64,000 nucleotides of DNA, taken from positions 54,684,428 to 54,748,427 of the forward strand of contig NC_133777.1 of NCBI RefSeq assembly GCF_003597395.2, written 5' to 3'. This document shows, in pieces, positions 32,045 to 44,540 of this stretch. How positions within the stretch are numbered: position 1 is the stretch's first letter; every line of letters starts with the position of its first letter. The stretch is from Chelonoidis abingdonii (taxonomy: Eukaryota; Chordata; Testudines; Testudinidae). Both the position numbers and the translations under genes were made by a program. The notes beneath the pieces were generated by a model that worked only from the letters and a program-made list of their open reading frames with translations, ran no database searches and was not told where the DNA came from.

Positions 32045-32520
32045 TGGCCAGCGGCCGCTGTTTGCTCCCTCCCCAGACCCCTGCCCCAACTGCGCCCCAG
32101 GATCCCCACCTCCTATCTAACACCACTGGTCCTTATCCCCTGATACCCCTCTCCCTGGACTTCTGCCCCTAACTGCCCCCCAGGACCCCACCTCCTATCT
32201 AAATGCTGCTGCTCCTTGTCCCCCATTTGCCCCCTCCCAAGACCCCTGCCCCAACTGCTCCTTGGGACCCCAGCCCCTATCTAAGCCTCCCTTCTCCTTG
32301 TCCCCAACTGCCCCCTCCTGAGACCTCCCCCAACTTTCCCCCAGGATCCCACCCCCTACCTGTCCCCTGATAAACCCCTGGGACTCTCATGCCTATCCAA
32401 CTGCTGCCTGTCCCCTGACTGCCCCCCTGAACCTCTGCCCCATCCAACTCCCCCTGCTCCCTGCCCCTTGACTGCCCCCTAGAACTCCCTACCCCTTCTC
32501 CAACCCCCAGCCCCCTTACA
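32045..32520 (+). repeat. C-rich degenerate repeat
   Basis: Loosely repeated phrases of the form CCCCTGCCCCAACTGCCCC, CAGGACCCC and CCTATCTAA recur every 60-70 bases through the nested hAT. The strand asymmetry (almost no G on the plus strand) is strong. Non-coding. Confidence 0.6.
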
Positions 32521-33049
32521 GTGCCACTCAGACCAGCGTGTCTGGCTCCATGCAGCTCCAGACACTTTGCTGCCATGCTCCCCCGTGAAGCCCACAGCCC
32601 ACCCCCCTCCCCCAGCACCTGCCTTCCAGATTTGAACACCTCAAAATTCAGGAGTGCTCAAGCTCAGTTTGGGCAGCTGTTATTCAATTTCTCCCAGATC
32701 AAATATACTGATCCACTGCAACTTGCTGTAGAAAAAGTAGGATAAAATTGAGCAAGAAATGCTTATAGGACTGGAATTGCTATTTCAACAGCCATTGCTT
32801 TGTTTGTTTAAAAGGAAGATAGTGATATTGCATTGGCAAATTCCCCATAGAAAGAAAAGTGGACAAAAAATAATAAAGGCACCCTCAACCTTTCCTCATT
32901 TATGAAAACATCTTTAATATGCATCCAGATATCCTCCAATCACACAAGAGAAGCTGAAAATTGTTCCACTTTACTGCAGCTCTGTAACCATATGGGAACC
33001 AATTCTGTCTGTGTTTTGTGCACATCCAAAATTCCCGCTGAATGACCCA

Positions 33050-33353
33050 CCCTGGGAGTGTTACCAGTGACCCAGGGCTGGGGAGGCAGGAGGTGTGTGG
33101 GAGGAAGCACTGGTAGGGGGGAGTCCAGGGCCGGGGCAGCAATGGGGTGGGGGGAGGGCACTGGTGGGGAGGAAAGGGGGAAGCCCAGTGCTGGGGCGGC
33201 AGGGAGTGTGGGTTGGTGGGGGGAGAGCCCAGGACTGGGGTAGCAGGAGGGTACAGGGGTACAGGGGGAAGCCCAGGGCTGGGACGGGGGGCAGCCAAAT
33301 TTTTTTTTTTTTGCTTGGGGAAGCAAAAAACCTAGAGCCGGCCCTGCTGGGTT
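33050..33353 (+). mobile_element. G-rich hAT-like terminal fragment within the nested hAT
   Basis: Ends AAACCTAGAGCCGGCCCTG at about 33353, a terminus like those at 141 and 12792, preceded by a T run at 33300-33312. The left part consists of GGGG-rich phrases repeated about every 50-60 bp. The opposite terminus was not found. Confidence 0.4.
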
Positions 33354-34078
33354 TCCCCAGCAGCCGGAGCCCCGCGCCCTTTAATTTGACCCTGAGGGCT
33401 CCCAGCCACCTCTTCAGCTGAGAGTTCCTGGTTGATTTAAAATAAAGTATCACCTCCCCACCCCCAACCTTTCTTTTTGGCCCACAGCTGTTTTGGTGGG
33501 GCAGCGCTGGGGAAGAAGGTTTGTTTCTGCAGGGCTGGGTGGCCCTGGGGTAGGGTGTTTCTGCGGGGCTGGGAGGTTTCGGCCCTCGGCTATTTTCTTT
33601 GGAGTAATGTGGCCTTCGCCGCTTTACGAGTTGTGCAGGCCTGGTCTTAGCAATTGGCTGAACAAGAAGTAGGACTGAGTGGACTTGTAGACGCTGAAGT
33701 TTTACATTGTTTTGTTTTTGAGTGCAGTTATATAACAAAAAAATCTACATTTGTAAGTTGTACTTTCATGACAAAGAGATGGCACTACAGAACTTGTATG
33801 AAGTGAATTGAAAAATACTATTTCTTTTCTTTATCATTTTTACAGTGCAAAGATTTGTAATAAATATACACTTTGATTTCAATTGCAACACAGAATACAA
33901 TATATATGAAAATGTAGAAAAACATCCAAAATATTTAATGAATTTCAATTGGTATTCTATTGTTTAACAGTGCAATTACTACTGTGATTAATTGAGATTA
34001 ATATTTTAAATTGCCATTAATTTTTTTGAATTAATTGCGTGAGTTAACTGTGATTTAATCGACAGCCCTAGTTTTGTC

Positions 34079-35329
34079 ACATAGGTTATCCCCATTGTAA
34101 TACCAATAATTGATGATAAAAGGATGTTACAACAATATCATTAGGTGAAAATACCACAGTTAGGTACTAGTTCTATACCCTGTCCAGAGATTTCTAATTA
34201 ATATTTTCTCCATTAACATGCTGAAATGTTATTCATATCTTAGATTTCTATCGGATTTTCACAGGATCCATATGCTTTACTGTTCTTTATGTACTTACAG
34301 CAGTAGTGAAATGTAGTCACCTCTGAGCTAGAGGGAGGGAACCAACTGATGAGCAGGTCACAGCTCAATAGCATAGGAAACAGTGGGGAAATGCTGGTCA
34401 ACAGAATGGAGTAGGGAGTTGCTCTACTACAAAAGAAGCTTCACATACAGAACTCCACTGTAATTTTTAATCCCAAGGTAGATCAACCCAGCTTTTTGTT
34501 AGTGAAGCTCTTCATAGCAAGTTAAAAACTAGACTGCAATAACTTTAAAGGAAAGACCCTGGAGAAGAAAAAATGGCTAAGACAAAAGTTAGGGGGTTAA
34601 AAATACAAGATCCATGTGAGGTCTTGGCAGTTTACATCCAATCTACTTTGCCATGTTCGGAACCTTAACAGCCCTGGAGGGAAAATTCTTCTGGCAGAAA
34701 TAAACAGAGGTTTCTGCTCCAGATAAAAATCTGACTAGGCTGATCATGAAGATGGCAATACTATCTCCAAATCTGAATTAGAAAAAGGCTAAAGGTGCCC
34801 AACACTTCCTCTGGAAAACTGCATTTAAAAAATCCAGGATGCTAGATAGCTTTCCTGTGTGTGTAAATTCAGTGTTAACAAAGACACATTATATCCGGGG
34901 CCATGGCATTTATCTCACTGTTTAGTCTGACTAATAAAATGAGTTTGCTTTAGTGTTCTTGTATCAATATGCTACACTGGAGAGTAGCTTCCCATGCTTT
35001 GTTTTATAGTCACTTCTTGGATTCAGTTTTGTTCTCTGAATCAGTTTTCCTTTTGTTCCCTCTTTTTGCATGGTATTTCCATTCGCTCTTGTTGCATTGA
35101 AGGTGGCCATACAAGAGCTACTATAATTTGTCCTAAGGTTTGCTAACTACATTTGAATGCTAACCTATCATGAGGCTTCACTAATGGATTTTTCTTGTTA
35201 GAAATGTGTAAAGAGCTCAGTCAGACTTTTCTCTTTCCCCAGGGACTGATGTAGCTTTGATAAAATTTGCAGTGTGGTAGCTCACTGACTCGCACCTTGT
35301 GTTAATTCTGAGTTTCTGCAATCATCAGT
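34079..35329. other. No recognised gene or repeat
   Basis: AT-rich unique-looking DNA between the hAT and the next solo LTR. Confidence 0.35.
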
Positions 35330-35334
35330 CTTTC

Positions 35335-36014
35335 TGTAATGGGGAGTAGGCCTCACACTGGCCCTGCCAGAACTGAATTAGGCCAGGTGGGCCCAATCAG
35401 CTAATTAGGCTGCAAATAGGAGAGCAAATAGGCTGGAGGCCGCTAATTAAAGAGAAGCTCACCTGTAAGAGACAGGTGCGGCTTCTACTAAAGACAGGAA
35501 ATTAGAAGCAGAGGAGGTTGAAGGGAAGGACTCTGCAGTCATTGTGGAGCTGCAAAGAGGAGTGGTTAAAAGTTATGCAGTGGGAATGAAGGGACTGGCA
35601 AGCCCAGAGGAGGTATGGAAGTGTCTCAGGAAAAAGCAGCAAGGTGCGGAGAACAGACCTTGGTGACTGTATGGAGAGTCCCTGAGCTGGAATCAGCAGT
35701 AGACGGTGAGCCTAGGTTTCCCTGCCAGTCAGTCACTGCAGGAATGGCATGATGAAGCAGAAGACTGTCTGAGACTGCTAAAGAGCAGGAACTTTGATAT
35801 GTTCATTCTCTCCCCTGAAGGGGAACCACTCTAGTGATGGAGCCAGAGGGCTGAGTCATGAAGAGGACAGCTGCAGCTCTTGAGGGTGAGAGAAGGGCTG
35901 CAGAGGAGAAACTGATGTAACATAACTGCTACAAGGGGCATCTGCCTGATAAGCTAATCCCCAGAACTGCTAAGAGGCAGCAGCATCCAGCGGTGAGTAG
36001 AGTAACCTGTCACA
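35335..36014 (+). mobile_element. 680-bp solo LTR with 5-bp target duplication
   Basis: Starts TGTAATGGGGAGTAGG and ends GTAACCTGTCACA, giving TG...CA ends. CTTTC flanks it at 35330-35334 and 36015-36019. It contains the purine-rich, G/A-biased texture of a turtle LTR and no coding frame. There is no adjacent internal sequence, so it is a solo LTR, unrelated in sequence to the 17.7-kb family. Confidence 0.75.
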
Positions 36015-36394
36015 CTTTCCCCACATGCCAAAATACAGCTTTATAGACCCTCTTTATTATAAGGGTCAGTTAGATTTTATTCTTTCCTGTGTGTGTCACA
36101 GATATGAAAGAGAAATCTAACTGATCAGATCACATCAGTAAATCTTAAAATAAAGGCTATCCGTAATGGCCTAACCAGTATGGTGGTGGTTACACAAGAG
36201 CATGATGACTAAAGCAATTCAGGGACTTACGATGCATGCATACATACAATAGTAAGTGACTGCTTCCTGATCCCCTTCTGGTGGTCATTTGGACTTCAAA
36301 GCATTGCTTGTTTGAGGTTTTTATGCAGCCTGAGTTCTCTCTGCCTTTTGAGACTTTCTAATAGCTATTGTTTCCTATTTTAGTAGAGTATTGG

Positions 36395-36585
36395 AGGGGT
36401 AGCCATGTTAGTCTGGATCTGTAAAAAGCAACAAAGAGTCCTGCTGCACCTTACAGAGTAACAGATGTATGGGAGCATAAGTTTTCATGGGTGAATACCT
36501 ACTTTGTCAGACACATGTGCATGTCAAAGTAGGTATTCACCCACGAAAGCTTATGCTCCCATACATATGTTACTCTTTTAGTAGA
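36395..36585. repeat. Inverted Penelope-like (tentative) pair, family B
   Basis: The left half reads GTAGCCATGTTAGTCTGG followed by GGAGCATAAGTTTTCATGGG and GTGAATACCTACTTTG; the right half returns as CAAAGTAGGTATTCACCC, GAAAGCTTATGCTCCCATAC and TGTTACTC. The arms (about 36462-36514 and 36525-36578) are nearly perfect inverted copies. A single-orientation copy of this family is at 47023-47116. The class is tentative. Confidence 0.55.
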
Positions 36586-36599
36586 GACTCTTAACTTGT

Positions 36600-37735
36600 T
36601 TCCACTAATTACTAGCAACTGACTTCATATTAGGAAAGTTCAACTCCTAACAAATGCAAAGGGATTTAGCACAGCTCTGTTTGTAAGGCTCCTATTTTCT
36701 TGCTTTGTGGTGAATTTCATTACCAGTACTCTAGCATTTTCTAGATCTCTTCTCACAAATGAACTAGTGAAGATGTTAAATAGTATCCTGTAAATGAATT
36801 ATCTGCATAATGTCTCTGGTGTGTTTGTGGAATTTTTGGTAGACTCCCAGTTGTATAGGTGGCAGAATGTTGGTCTGTTACTTCAAATAATATATTCAGT
36901 TAGGGTGGGGATTTCAGAGGCACTCAAAAGAGGTAGGCACCCACATTTCATTGAAATTAGCAGGTTTTAGATACCAAAATCCCAGCCTTAATTTTCTTCT
37001 GCTAGTCAATCAACCCTACTGGTGGTGTAATATTATGGAATCGATAATGAAATCTTTAAACAAATATAGAGTTAGCAAACATGTTAGCATCCCATTGGTC
37101 TCCAATTGCCATTTTGAGTCTTGCCTTGTAGCTCTTTCATTTTCAGAGTTAAACACATGCTTTTGCAGCTCCTAATGGTGATAGTGAGATCCCATAGCAA
37201 CACCAGCTGTTTGTTCAGGGGCTATTTTCTCATAGGTGAAGCATGAGGTGATTAAATATAGCTGATAGTTACCTGACATTTCTGCAGTTAAACTTCTTTT
37301 GTTTCAGGATTAAAAACAAATCCTAGAGCAAGTTTAATGAGTCTCCAATGATTCCTTTGTCAGAAACTAACTATAATGCTTGCACAATGAAAACTGGTTT
37401 ACTGTTAAGAAAAAGCTAGTCTTATCAATTCTCCTAACTTCAATGATGGCTGTGATGATCAATCATGGTGTCCCTTTTCCAGTTCTGTAACAGGGAGATG
37501 ACCATATTTATAAACATCGGAGAATGTTTGGCCTAGTAACATTTAGTTTTTATTCCATAACCTGGGAATACAAGCTCACTCAGACATTGGCAAGTCATTC
37601 AATGCAGCTTGAAAACAAGGCAGTAAATGAGAATCCACTGACACAAAACTGGTCTGGGCTCTGCCCACTGGCAACAGTCATTAGTGTGGGGGGTGGGGGT
37701 GGGCAGGGGGAAATTGCATGCCATGTACAGATGTA
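36600..37735. other. No recognised gene or repeat
   Basis: AT-rich sequence without coding support. Confidence 0.35.
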
Positions 37736-37737
37736 TC

Positions 37738-37822
37738 ATGGACCTGATTCTCTTTTCACTCACCAGTGTAAATGAAGAGTAACTAGATGTCAGTGGAGTT
37801 CAACCAGTGTAAAGTGAGAGCC
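37738..37822. mobile_element. Short palindromic MITE relic (CCTGATTCTC)
   Basis: GACCTGATTCTCTTTTCACTC, CCAGTGTAAATGAAGAGTAAC, then CCAGTGTAAAGTGAGAGCC form the decayed halves of a palindrome built on CACTxACACCAGTGTAAA. Related ends occur near 27903 and 41272. Confidence 0.4.
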
Positions 37823-38007
37823 AAAACAAAGTCTTCCTAGCTACTCAAGTCATGTGCCTATAGTAAGATGTGCATTGTACTGGCTTTAGTATTTTTACCT
37901 TTTAAAACTTCATTTTTATCAGACTTCTAGATGTTAAAAGGTATTGCTGGACTGTTTTGGGAAGATGGCGTACTGTAGACTGGGATCAAAGTTTACAAAT
38001 CTGGGCC

Positions 38008-38180
38008 AAGAACATAAAAATGGTCATGTTGAGTCAGACCAAAGGTCAATCTAGCCCAGTATCCTGTCTTCCAACAGTGGCCAATGCCAGGTGCCCAAGA
38101 GGGAATGAACAGAACAGGTCATCAAGTGATCCATTCCCAGCTTGTGGCCAAATGGAGGCTAGGGACACCATCCCTGTCCA
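38008..38180 (-). mobile_element. CR1-type LINE 3' fragment
   Basis: Plus-strand order AGAACATAAAAATGGTCATG, TCAGACCAAAGGTCAATC, CTAGCCCAGTATCCTGTC, CAACAGTGGCCAATGCCAGG and AGGGAATGAACAGAACAGG is the reverse complement of a CR1-like 3' untranslated region, with the 3' end at about 38008. It is truncated and non-coding. Confidence 0.65.
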
Positions 38181-41044
38181 TAAACCAGTGCTTCAGGTGA
38201 GGCATGAACTCTCAACTTCAGCATGTTTCCTCTCAGCACTGCCCTATAAGTACTATGTGCTAACCAACTGCACCCCTGGAGCCCCTATGCTGCTAAAGTT
38301 AGGGTCCTAAATTTATTTAGATGTTTAAATATGCATTTATATATAGACTGATCTTGAAAGATGCTGATTACCTTTAAATCTATTAAAGTCAATGGCAGCT
38401 GCTCAGCAAGTATAGAAATCAATATAAAATACACAAGGGAGTTTCTTCTGTATTTGACATAGACAGACCATACTTTAAGGCATAAACATGGAACAGTGGA
38501 GTTAAATTTGAGCTTTGAACTTTTTTTATGTTGCCTTTCCTGTTTTTTATTTAATTTTCATGCTTGTGTCAGCAAGAGCACTGGCTTTCTGAATAGAACA
38601 GACCTATCTGGAAGGAGAAACATGACATGAGAACTCCAGGTTCAGACTCATTGAGTTTTCAATACATCATCACACTAGCTGAGGAAGAGGAGTATTTGTG
38701 AGATACTAGAAGAAAAGGGAGGGGGTATAGCCCTCCAAATGAATGGATGCCCCCACATCGAAGTAACTCCATAGATCACAGTACTATGCACTACTTTCTT
38801 GGGATCGCACCAGTGCTTAAGTTGTAGTGCTTAAGATATTCTGGGGCTCAAGCAATGTCTTTATTTCCATAACTGACATAGCAAGCCTGGAGGTGCTGGG
38901 GTCTGCCCTGGCCAGCCCTAGCACAAATTAAGCCCTGGCTTGCACCTGACTTTGGAAGCAGGGCTCCTTCAGAAGATGTGGCCACTCCACCTACAAGATC
39001 AGGAGACAGCTGGGAATAGAGCAGATTTGCACCTCTGACAAATCCTGTCCTTCCTCATCCAGGAATCCACAAAGCGCTCATCTTTTAGATTTGAGGGAGC
39101 TAATTAGAAACCCTCTCATCCTGTTCTTCCCCCCGAGTCATTTACTGGTCACTTTTCATCAGTATGTGTCTTGCTTTTGTCCCCATAGCATTTAAAAGCT
39201 GAAAGGAAGTTTCAGCTCATCATTCTGTAAAATTCAGACAAGATGTATTTCTGTATGCCAAGTAAAGGTGCGGAGACTTCCCTTAGTGTGAGTGCAGTGA
39301 GGTATAAATCAAAGCAATGTACATAACCGTGCCCTCATTGCAATGCAGTCTGAAAGATAATGAAAACTCTCTATGCTAGTGGAGACAGTGCAGATGCTGG
39401 AGTCTGTAAAAACCAGAAGTACAAGTGATGCAGTCTTTAGGAGACACTCTAGAGCATGTGAAACATACTCAGCTACACTCTGAACAGCAGCATCCAAGTT
39501 CAATGCTATTTGCCTTTTTAACTCAGTTATGTTCCTGGAGGGCATCCTTTTTAGGCAGGTATTATCTACAAGATAGTGACAATTAAATCAACTTAACATG
39601 TTAAACAGCTTTATTAGAAATGTTCCATCTTGGAAATTCTCATTGCTAATCTTTTCCCATAAAATAGTAGGACAAGCTGAGTCCTGAATTATTGTATTCA
39701 TCTCATTGGAAACATTTTTAATCAGAAGTATTTTCCAAAGAGCATAGTTAAATACTGGGAAAACATTTGCAAGTAACATTTGCAAGAAACCGTATGCAGC
39801 ACTAAGAAGGCACAATTCCAAATGCATTGGCTATACCTAGATCCCACCACAGAGCAAAACACAATGTTAGATTATGGCACAACCTAATGTGATACAGGGA
39901 GACTAAAATGTACTTTGGAAGTGTACTGTTGGTGTTTAATTTATGATGACTTTAAATACTGAAGTTTTAACCAAAAATAACCTTTTTTTAATAGCTTTTT
40001 CCAGAGTAAAGGTGGAGGGGCAAATTCTGCCTGCAGATACGTGGCCAAATCTCACTGACTTCAACATATGGAGAGCACAAATTTGTGCTGCAAGATTTGG
40101 TGCTGTGAGGTCTCCTTGTATAGTGTGTGTTCTTTCAGAATTGGTCCAATTTCTTGTCAAAGAATACGGCATAACTAGAATGCTCTTGAGATGGCATATG
40201 ATCTTGCTTTTAACACAGTAATGGAATAGAAACAGCCAGACCCATCTGAGTTCTGGGCAAATAGCATTGAATGGTAAATGACCATGTCACTGTTTTAGAA
40301 GGTATCAATCTAGTAATTCTGGTCAAGCTGGAGACTCAGAAATAACACTGTTAAGCACTCAAAGGTCTTCAGATTCGAATGACAGTTCTGTAGCATTCTG
40401 CACTATTTAAAGTGGGCGGGGGGGCATGGCACGGGGGAATCTACCATATCTATGACTTTAGAAAGCAAATGTTCATGGCTTTTTTAAAGTCTATTTTGTA
40501 CTCTTTTTTTTTTATACCATTTTGCTGGGTTGTTTAGTGAGTGTCTGTAATAGTGTTCTAGTGATATCCTGATCTCTCTAAGCACCACAGAGCTAGACAC
40601 CAAAACAAAATTGAGTGCTGATTGTGACTTCTAAAGCCTCATGGCGTGGGCCCTGTCTCCTTTCATGATCCATTACAAAAGCAGTCAGCTGAGGTGCTGT
40701 AGCCTGAAACCCCTTTGATATAGGAGGGAGTTACTGGAAGGAGTTTGCAATTATGGCACCTGAACTCAGGAATTCTTCCCCTCCTTTAGTCCGAAATAGT
40801 CTCAGATCTTGTGCTCTGAAGTTCAAATGGCAAAGCTCATCTCTCCCTGAGGAAAAGGAGGGATGCACTGAGAGTAGAGATCGGAGTTCTGAGGGCTGGA
40901 TTTGGGGACTTAAAAGAACCACCACAAAAGCTATTCTAAGGCTTTGAGTTTTGTTTTGTTAGAATGCGTGCTATGTATTTTCAATATGAGACACAGGCAC
41001 TTATAGCCCTGGATAGGCAACGAGTGGCTTCACTTTCAAAAATC

Positions 41045-41047
<3 letters not shown>
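38181..41047. other. No recognised gene or repeat
   Basis: Unique-looking AT-rich DNA with short poly-T tracts near 38521 and 40505. No coding frame is supported. Confidence 0.35.
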
Positions 41048-41090
<43 letters not shown>

Positions 41091-41096
41091 TATATA
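41048..41096 (+). repeat. (TA)n/(CA)n microsatellite
   Basis: About 34 bases of alternating A and T, a short CACACACA interruption, then TATATA. Simple-sequence repeat. Confidence 0.95.
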
Positions 41097-43859
41097 GAAT
41101 ATGCCATTAGTTATGTAAGTTTTTTTTTTGCACTTCTGAAAAACAGCAGATTGATGGCTCTGGAAACCAAAGCCCTTTTATATATCCAGCCCCCCCCATC
41201 CCCAAATACTTCATGAACAGAGCTAATACAAGCTCATACCACTATGGAAAAATTGCTGTGTATAACTCTGTGGGCCTGATTCTCCCCTGCTTGGCATCTT
41301 GGGTGGCCATTTATAGGGGCAGAGCAGATGGAAAATGCTTCCAAAAGAGAACTGAACACTTTATACTCACTTTGCACAAACAAATGACTACGTACAAGGC
41401 ATTGGAGATTCAAGTCCATAGAGTCTGGCTGTCCACAGAATTATTCTGAACATGCCTTTGTGGGGGAGTCCAAGGTTATCCTGTGAATGCAGTTCTAGTC
41501 TCTAGTTCTCAAGTCAGCTGCAGAGCATGCCAGCTTCTCCATCTGAATCTCTGGCCCCAAGTCCCCAAGCTGGGAGCACTGCTACACTACTAGTAATGCT
41601 GCTGCTGTTCCCCCTGCTCTGTGTGCACATGCCTTCCTCTTCTGTTGGGGATGGGGGTATTTGAAGCTTCAGAATAAAAGTTGATTTTGTGAGCAGGATT
41701 AGTTTGTGCTGAGTGTTCCACCAGCAATTTTCTAATTTTCAAAGGAGCATGCCCCCTAGAGGTATTGCTTCCTCTCCTCCTCCCCCCTTCTGCTCCCCCT
41801 TCTGACCCATTTGGTTAATAGCTATTCTCCATTCCTTTGTTCCCTTCCATGCAGCAAAGGATCCCAGGGCCTTTCATTTAGAACTTTTTTTCCTTTTAGA
41901 ATTTCAGGTTTTGAAGTCCTAAGAAAAGGCTTTTAGCTTGAACTTTAACCAACAGCTCAGCTGTGAGTTTGAGGTGAGCAGTGGGTATTGTGTTCCAGCC
42001 CTCATCCCCAAATAACCTACACTGTGCCCTTTGTCTATTGGTGGACAGAGTGCTGCATCATACCATGACACGCAGCTATTGAATTTGCATACCTTTTACT
42101 GTCATAACATAACTTGAGAGCTACCAGTACTAGTGGGAGGGGGGAGCCCTCATCTAAACTTTTTTTGCTCTGTGGGGAGCAGAGTGAGATTGCTGTACTT
42201 GACTGAATTTCTTTTCTCTAACCTCTAGAGAAATTATAAAATGATAAAGCTTGCTATCACAATTATACAAAAGCTGTTAGTGAGAGACAGTGTGGGCTTT
42301 CCTGACTTGTCCTAATTCATCTTAAATGCATAAGACAAGGGAAAAGAACACTCACGAAAAACTGCGAGACTTCAGCTCCTCAGCTCAAAAGGAGGAGAGA
42401 TTAAAATGAAATAGACATCAGTTATCAAATTGGTATGCATGACTGGATTTAACAGTTCACATTAGGAAGACCTGAGGCATTTTTAGCTGTTGATGTCAGA
42501 AAGGTGGCTTGAGGAAGATGAGATGAAAGGGAAAATTATAATACAAAAGGAAGTAAACAAGCAATATAGCTGCTTAATTGCAAACTACTTGTATATTAAC
42601 TGCTGTTAGAGCAATCAAACTTTCTCTGCTTCAGATTCACATTTTGAAGCTGACTGAAATATAGAACATGGAGGTGTTCATTGAGCAGTTTAGATCTTGT
42701 AACATATGTTAGGCCAATGACTTAAGGCCTGAGAAAATCCTAATAGGAGTCATATGGGTATTATTTATGCAATAAGTTGTTAGAAGGCTACTGCTGAGAT
42801 TGGGACAATCACAATTTGACTAACGCTTTGTGATCATAGTTAAACATTAGGCCACTGTGTGTGTGTGTGCGCGTGTGTGGGGAGGGGGGGTAAGCAACTC
42901 TGGAACAATAAACCAGTGTGCTTGAGCTGACTGGGGGAAAAACAGTGTGTAAGAGGGAATATGCCCTCAAGCTCTACCCCTTGTGGCATGATATGACCCT
43001 GACAGCATTTCCCTTCTCTGACCTTTTTTTTGGGGGGACGGGGAGCATCTTAAAGATTACACACAGGGCAAAAGCATGCTGAAAGGGTTCTACTTTGAAT
43101 CCAAATAAACTTGAAATCAAGTTTCTTTCCCCTTGGCTTTAGGGGGTTGCATAACCTTTCTCCTTGGGGCCTTTTCCCCACTCCTAGACTCCCTGGCCTG
43201 TAATCTCGAACTCTCCCTTCAGAGTTTCATTGTCTGAGCACCTCCCTACAACCAAACCCTCTTATGAGGCCCAGGTGCTCATAAGTAAATTAACTAACTT
43301 GCTGAGCTTCATCTGTTTAAATTAGCTTCTGACAAGTAGCCCAGGTCTCAGCTGTCCTTAAAGAGACAAACAACTTTGTGACATGGGCAGAGAATCGAAA
43401 AAATAAAATTGAAAGGTTTCCCCTGGTTTTCTATTTCAACTTTTCAAAACTGTAACCAGCTCTACAGGTGCTTAAAATGGAAGGGAGGCTTGCAAACCTT
43501 TCATCAAAAAATTCCCAACTTTTGAAAAATTGATTTAGTGTTAAGAAGCATGTCAGACAGAGGAGCAGTTTGCTTTTAAGGTTCTGAAAAGTTGTTAGAA
43601 GTAGTAGCTTGTTTTCTGTATTAACGACATGGATGTCGTCTTAAGCATCTTTTAGGATCCGCTTCACAACCAGAATACTAAACTATAGTATGAAACTTCA
43701 AATAGAAATATTCTTGACAGATATGTCAATTTCCTCATATCTTTGGGAGATCTTGCTGTATTAAATTTAAGCATCATTGTGGGCCAAGGATTGTATGTAA
43801 AATCCATGTGGGTGTGTGACCCCCTCCCCCTACAATCCCTCCACTCATTTTGTTTCTGG
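41097..43859. other. No recognised gene; microsatellite at 42.86 kb
   Basis: GGGCCTGATTCTCCCC at 41272 is a MITE-relic terminus. A (GT)n stretch occupies about 42857-42878. No coding frame is supported. Confidence 0.3.
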
Positions 43860-44540
43860 AATGAAGTATAAAAACACCACATAGGGCCCAAAGGGGTTAG
43901 AAGTCAATACGAGGCCCATTTAGTGCCACCCCTCCAGTCCTGTCACTCACATTCCAGCTGGAGGAGCTCAGAACTGCAGGCAAGGGATGGTGGTCAGGCT
44001 GCAGGAAGCCAGACAGAAGGTTGAGTTTGAGAGGGAAGCACAGAGTAGGTAAGCCCTACAGTTATCACAGAACTGTTTGCAGAATTTCTTCAGTTACCGT
44101 CCCCGTTCAGAAACAGGAGACCCTGTCAGCCCTGCATTTTGGACACCTTTGTTATCGTATTGACTGCTTGGACAATAGGGGGCCACACCCTCAACTGAAG
44201 GAGCACATAGATAGGAAGTAGCACAGGGCAGCAGACTTCAACTCTCTGCAGGGAGGACTTGCCAGTTTTATTTCCTACAGGGCCCTGGGCTGGACTAGGT
44301 GGAGAGGGAGGGTCTGGGTCCCCTTACCATGCTTACTTAAGGGCAAAGGCCCAGATGTGTGTGGAGGCCAAACCACTTCAGGCTTAAGGTTAGAAACCAG
44401 GCACCTACTTCCCACCCCCAGCACAAGGAAAAGGTGCTGGAGGTCAGATGTGCTAACCATTTGGCCCCCTAGACCTCCATATGCCCTATCAAAGGAGTGA
44501 CTAGGCAAAATCACTCAGGCTGCAACACCTCTGGAGGGGT
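43860..44540. repeat. Unclassified interspersed repeat (GC-richer)
   Basis: This block contains TACAGGGCCCTGGGCTGGAC and GGTGGAGAGGGAGGGTCTGG, phrases I associate with a long turtle interspersed repeat of uncertain class. No ends or target duplication could be fixed. Open frames within are not protein-like. Confidence 0.3.

Larger units (their letters stand above)
31451..33643. mobile_element. Nested 2.2-kb hAT with perfect 8-bp target duplication
   Basis: The termini are CAGGCCTGCACAACATATGG and ACGAGTTGTGCAGGCCTG, a good inverted repeat. GTCTTAGC occurs exactly at 31443-31450 and 33644-33651. The interior holds a 70-bp tandem array, a C-rich region of loosely repeated CCCCTGCCCCAACTGCCCC phrases, an AT-richer middle and another hAT end near 33353. 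No transposase frame is present. Confidence 0.87.
30232..34070 (-). mobile_element. hAT transposon with long inverted ends, interrupted by a second hAT
   Basis: The element starts TAGGGCTGCCAGGCGATTAA and ends TTTAATCGACAGCCCTA. GTTTTGTC flanks it exactly at 30224-30231 and 34071-34078, an 8-bp target duplication. Subtracting the nested insertion leaves about 1.64 kb. Its two ends are about 600-bp inverted copies of each other: both encode the hAT C-terminal dimerisation domain, on the minus strand at 30592-30810 and on the plus strand from about 31245 to 31450. The centre holds a further minus-strand transposase remnant. It is a deletion derivative, not autonomous. Confidence 0.85.

Noticed and set aside
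31337..32143. 268-codon open frame on the plus strand, the longest in the window
   Set aside because: Only the first 36 or so residues are coding (an inverted hATC copy). The rest crosses the nested hAT boundary at 31451 and runs through the 70-bp tandem array, whose period is not a multiple of three.
41048..41096. TA/CA run considered as a matrix-attachment or origin element
   Set aside because: A plain microsatellite, with nothing around it to support a functional role.
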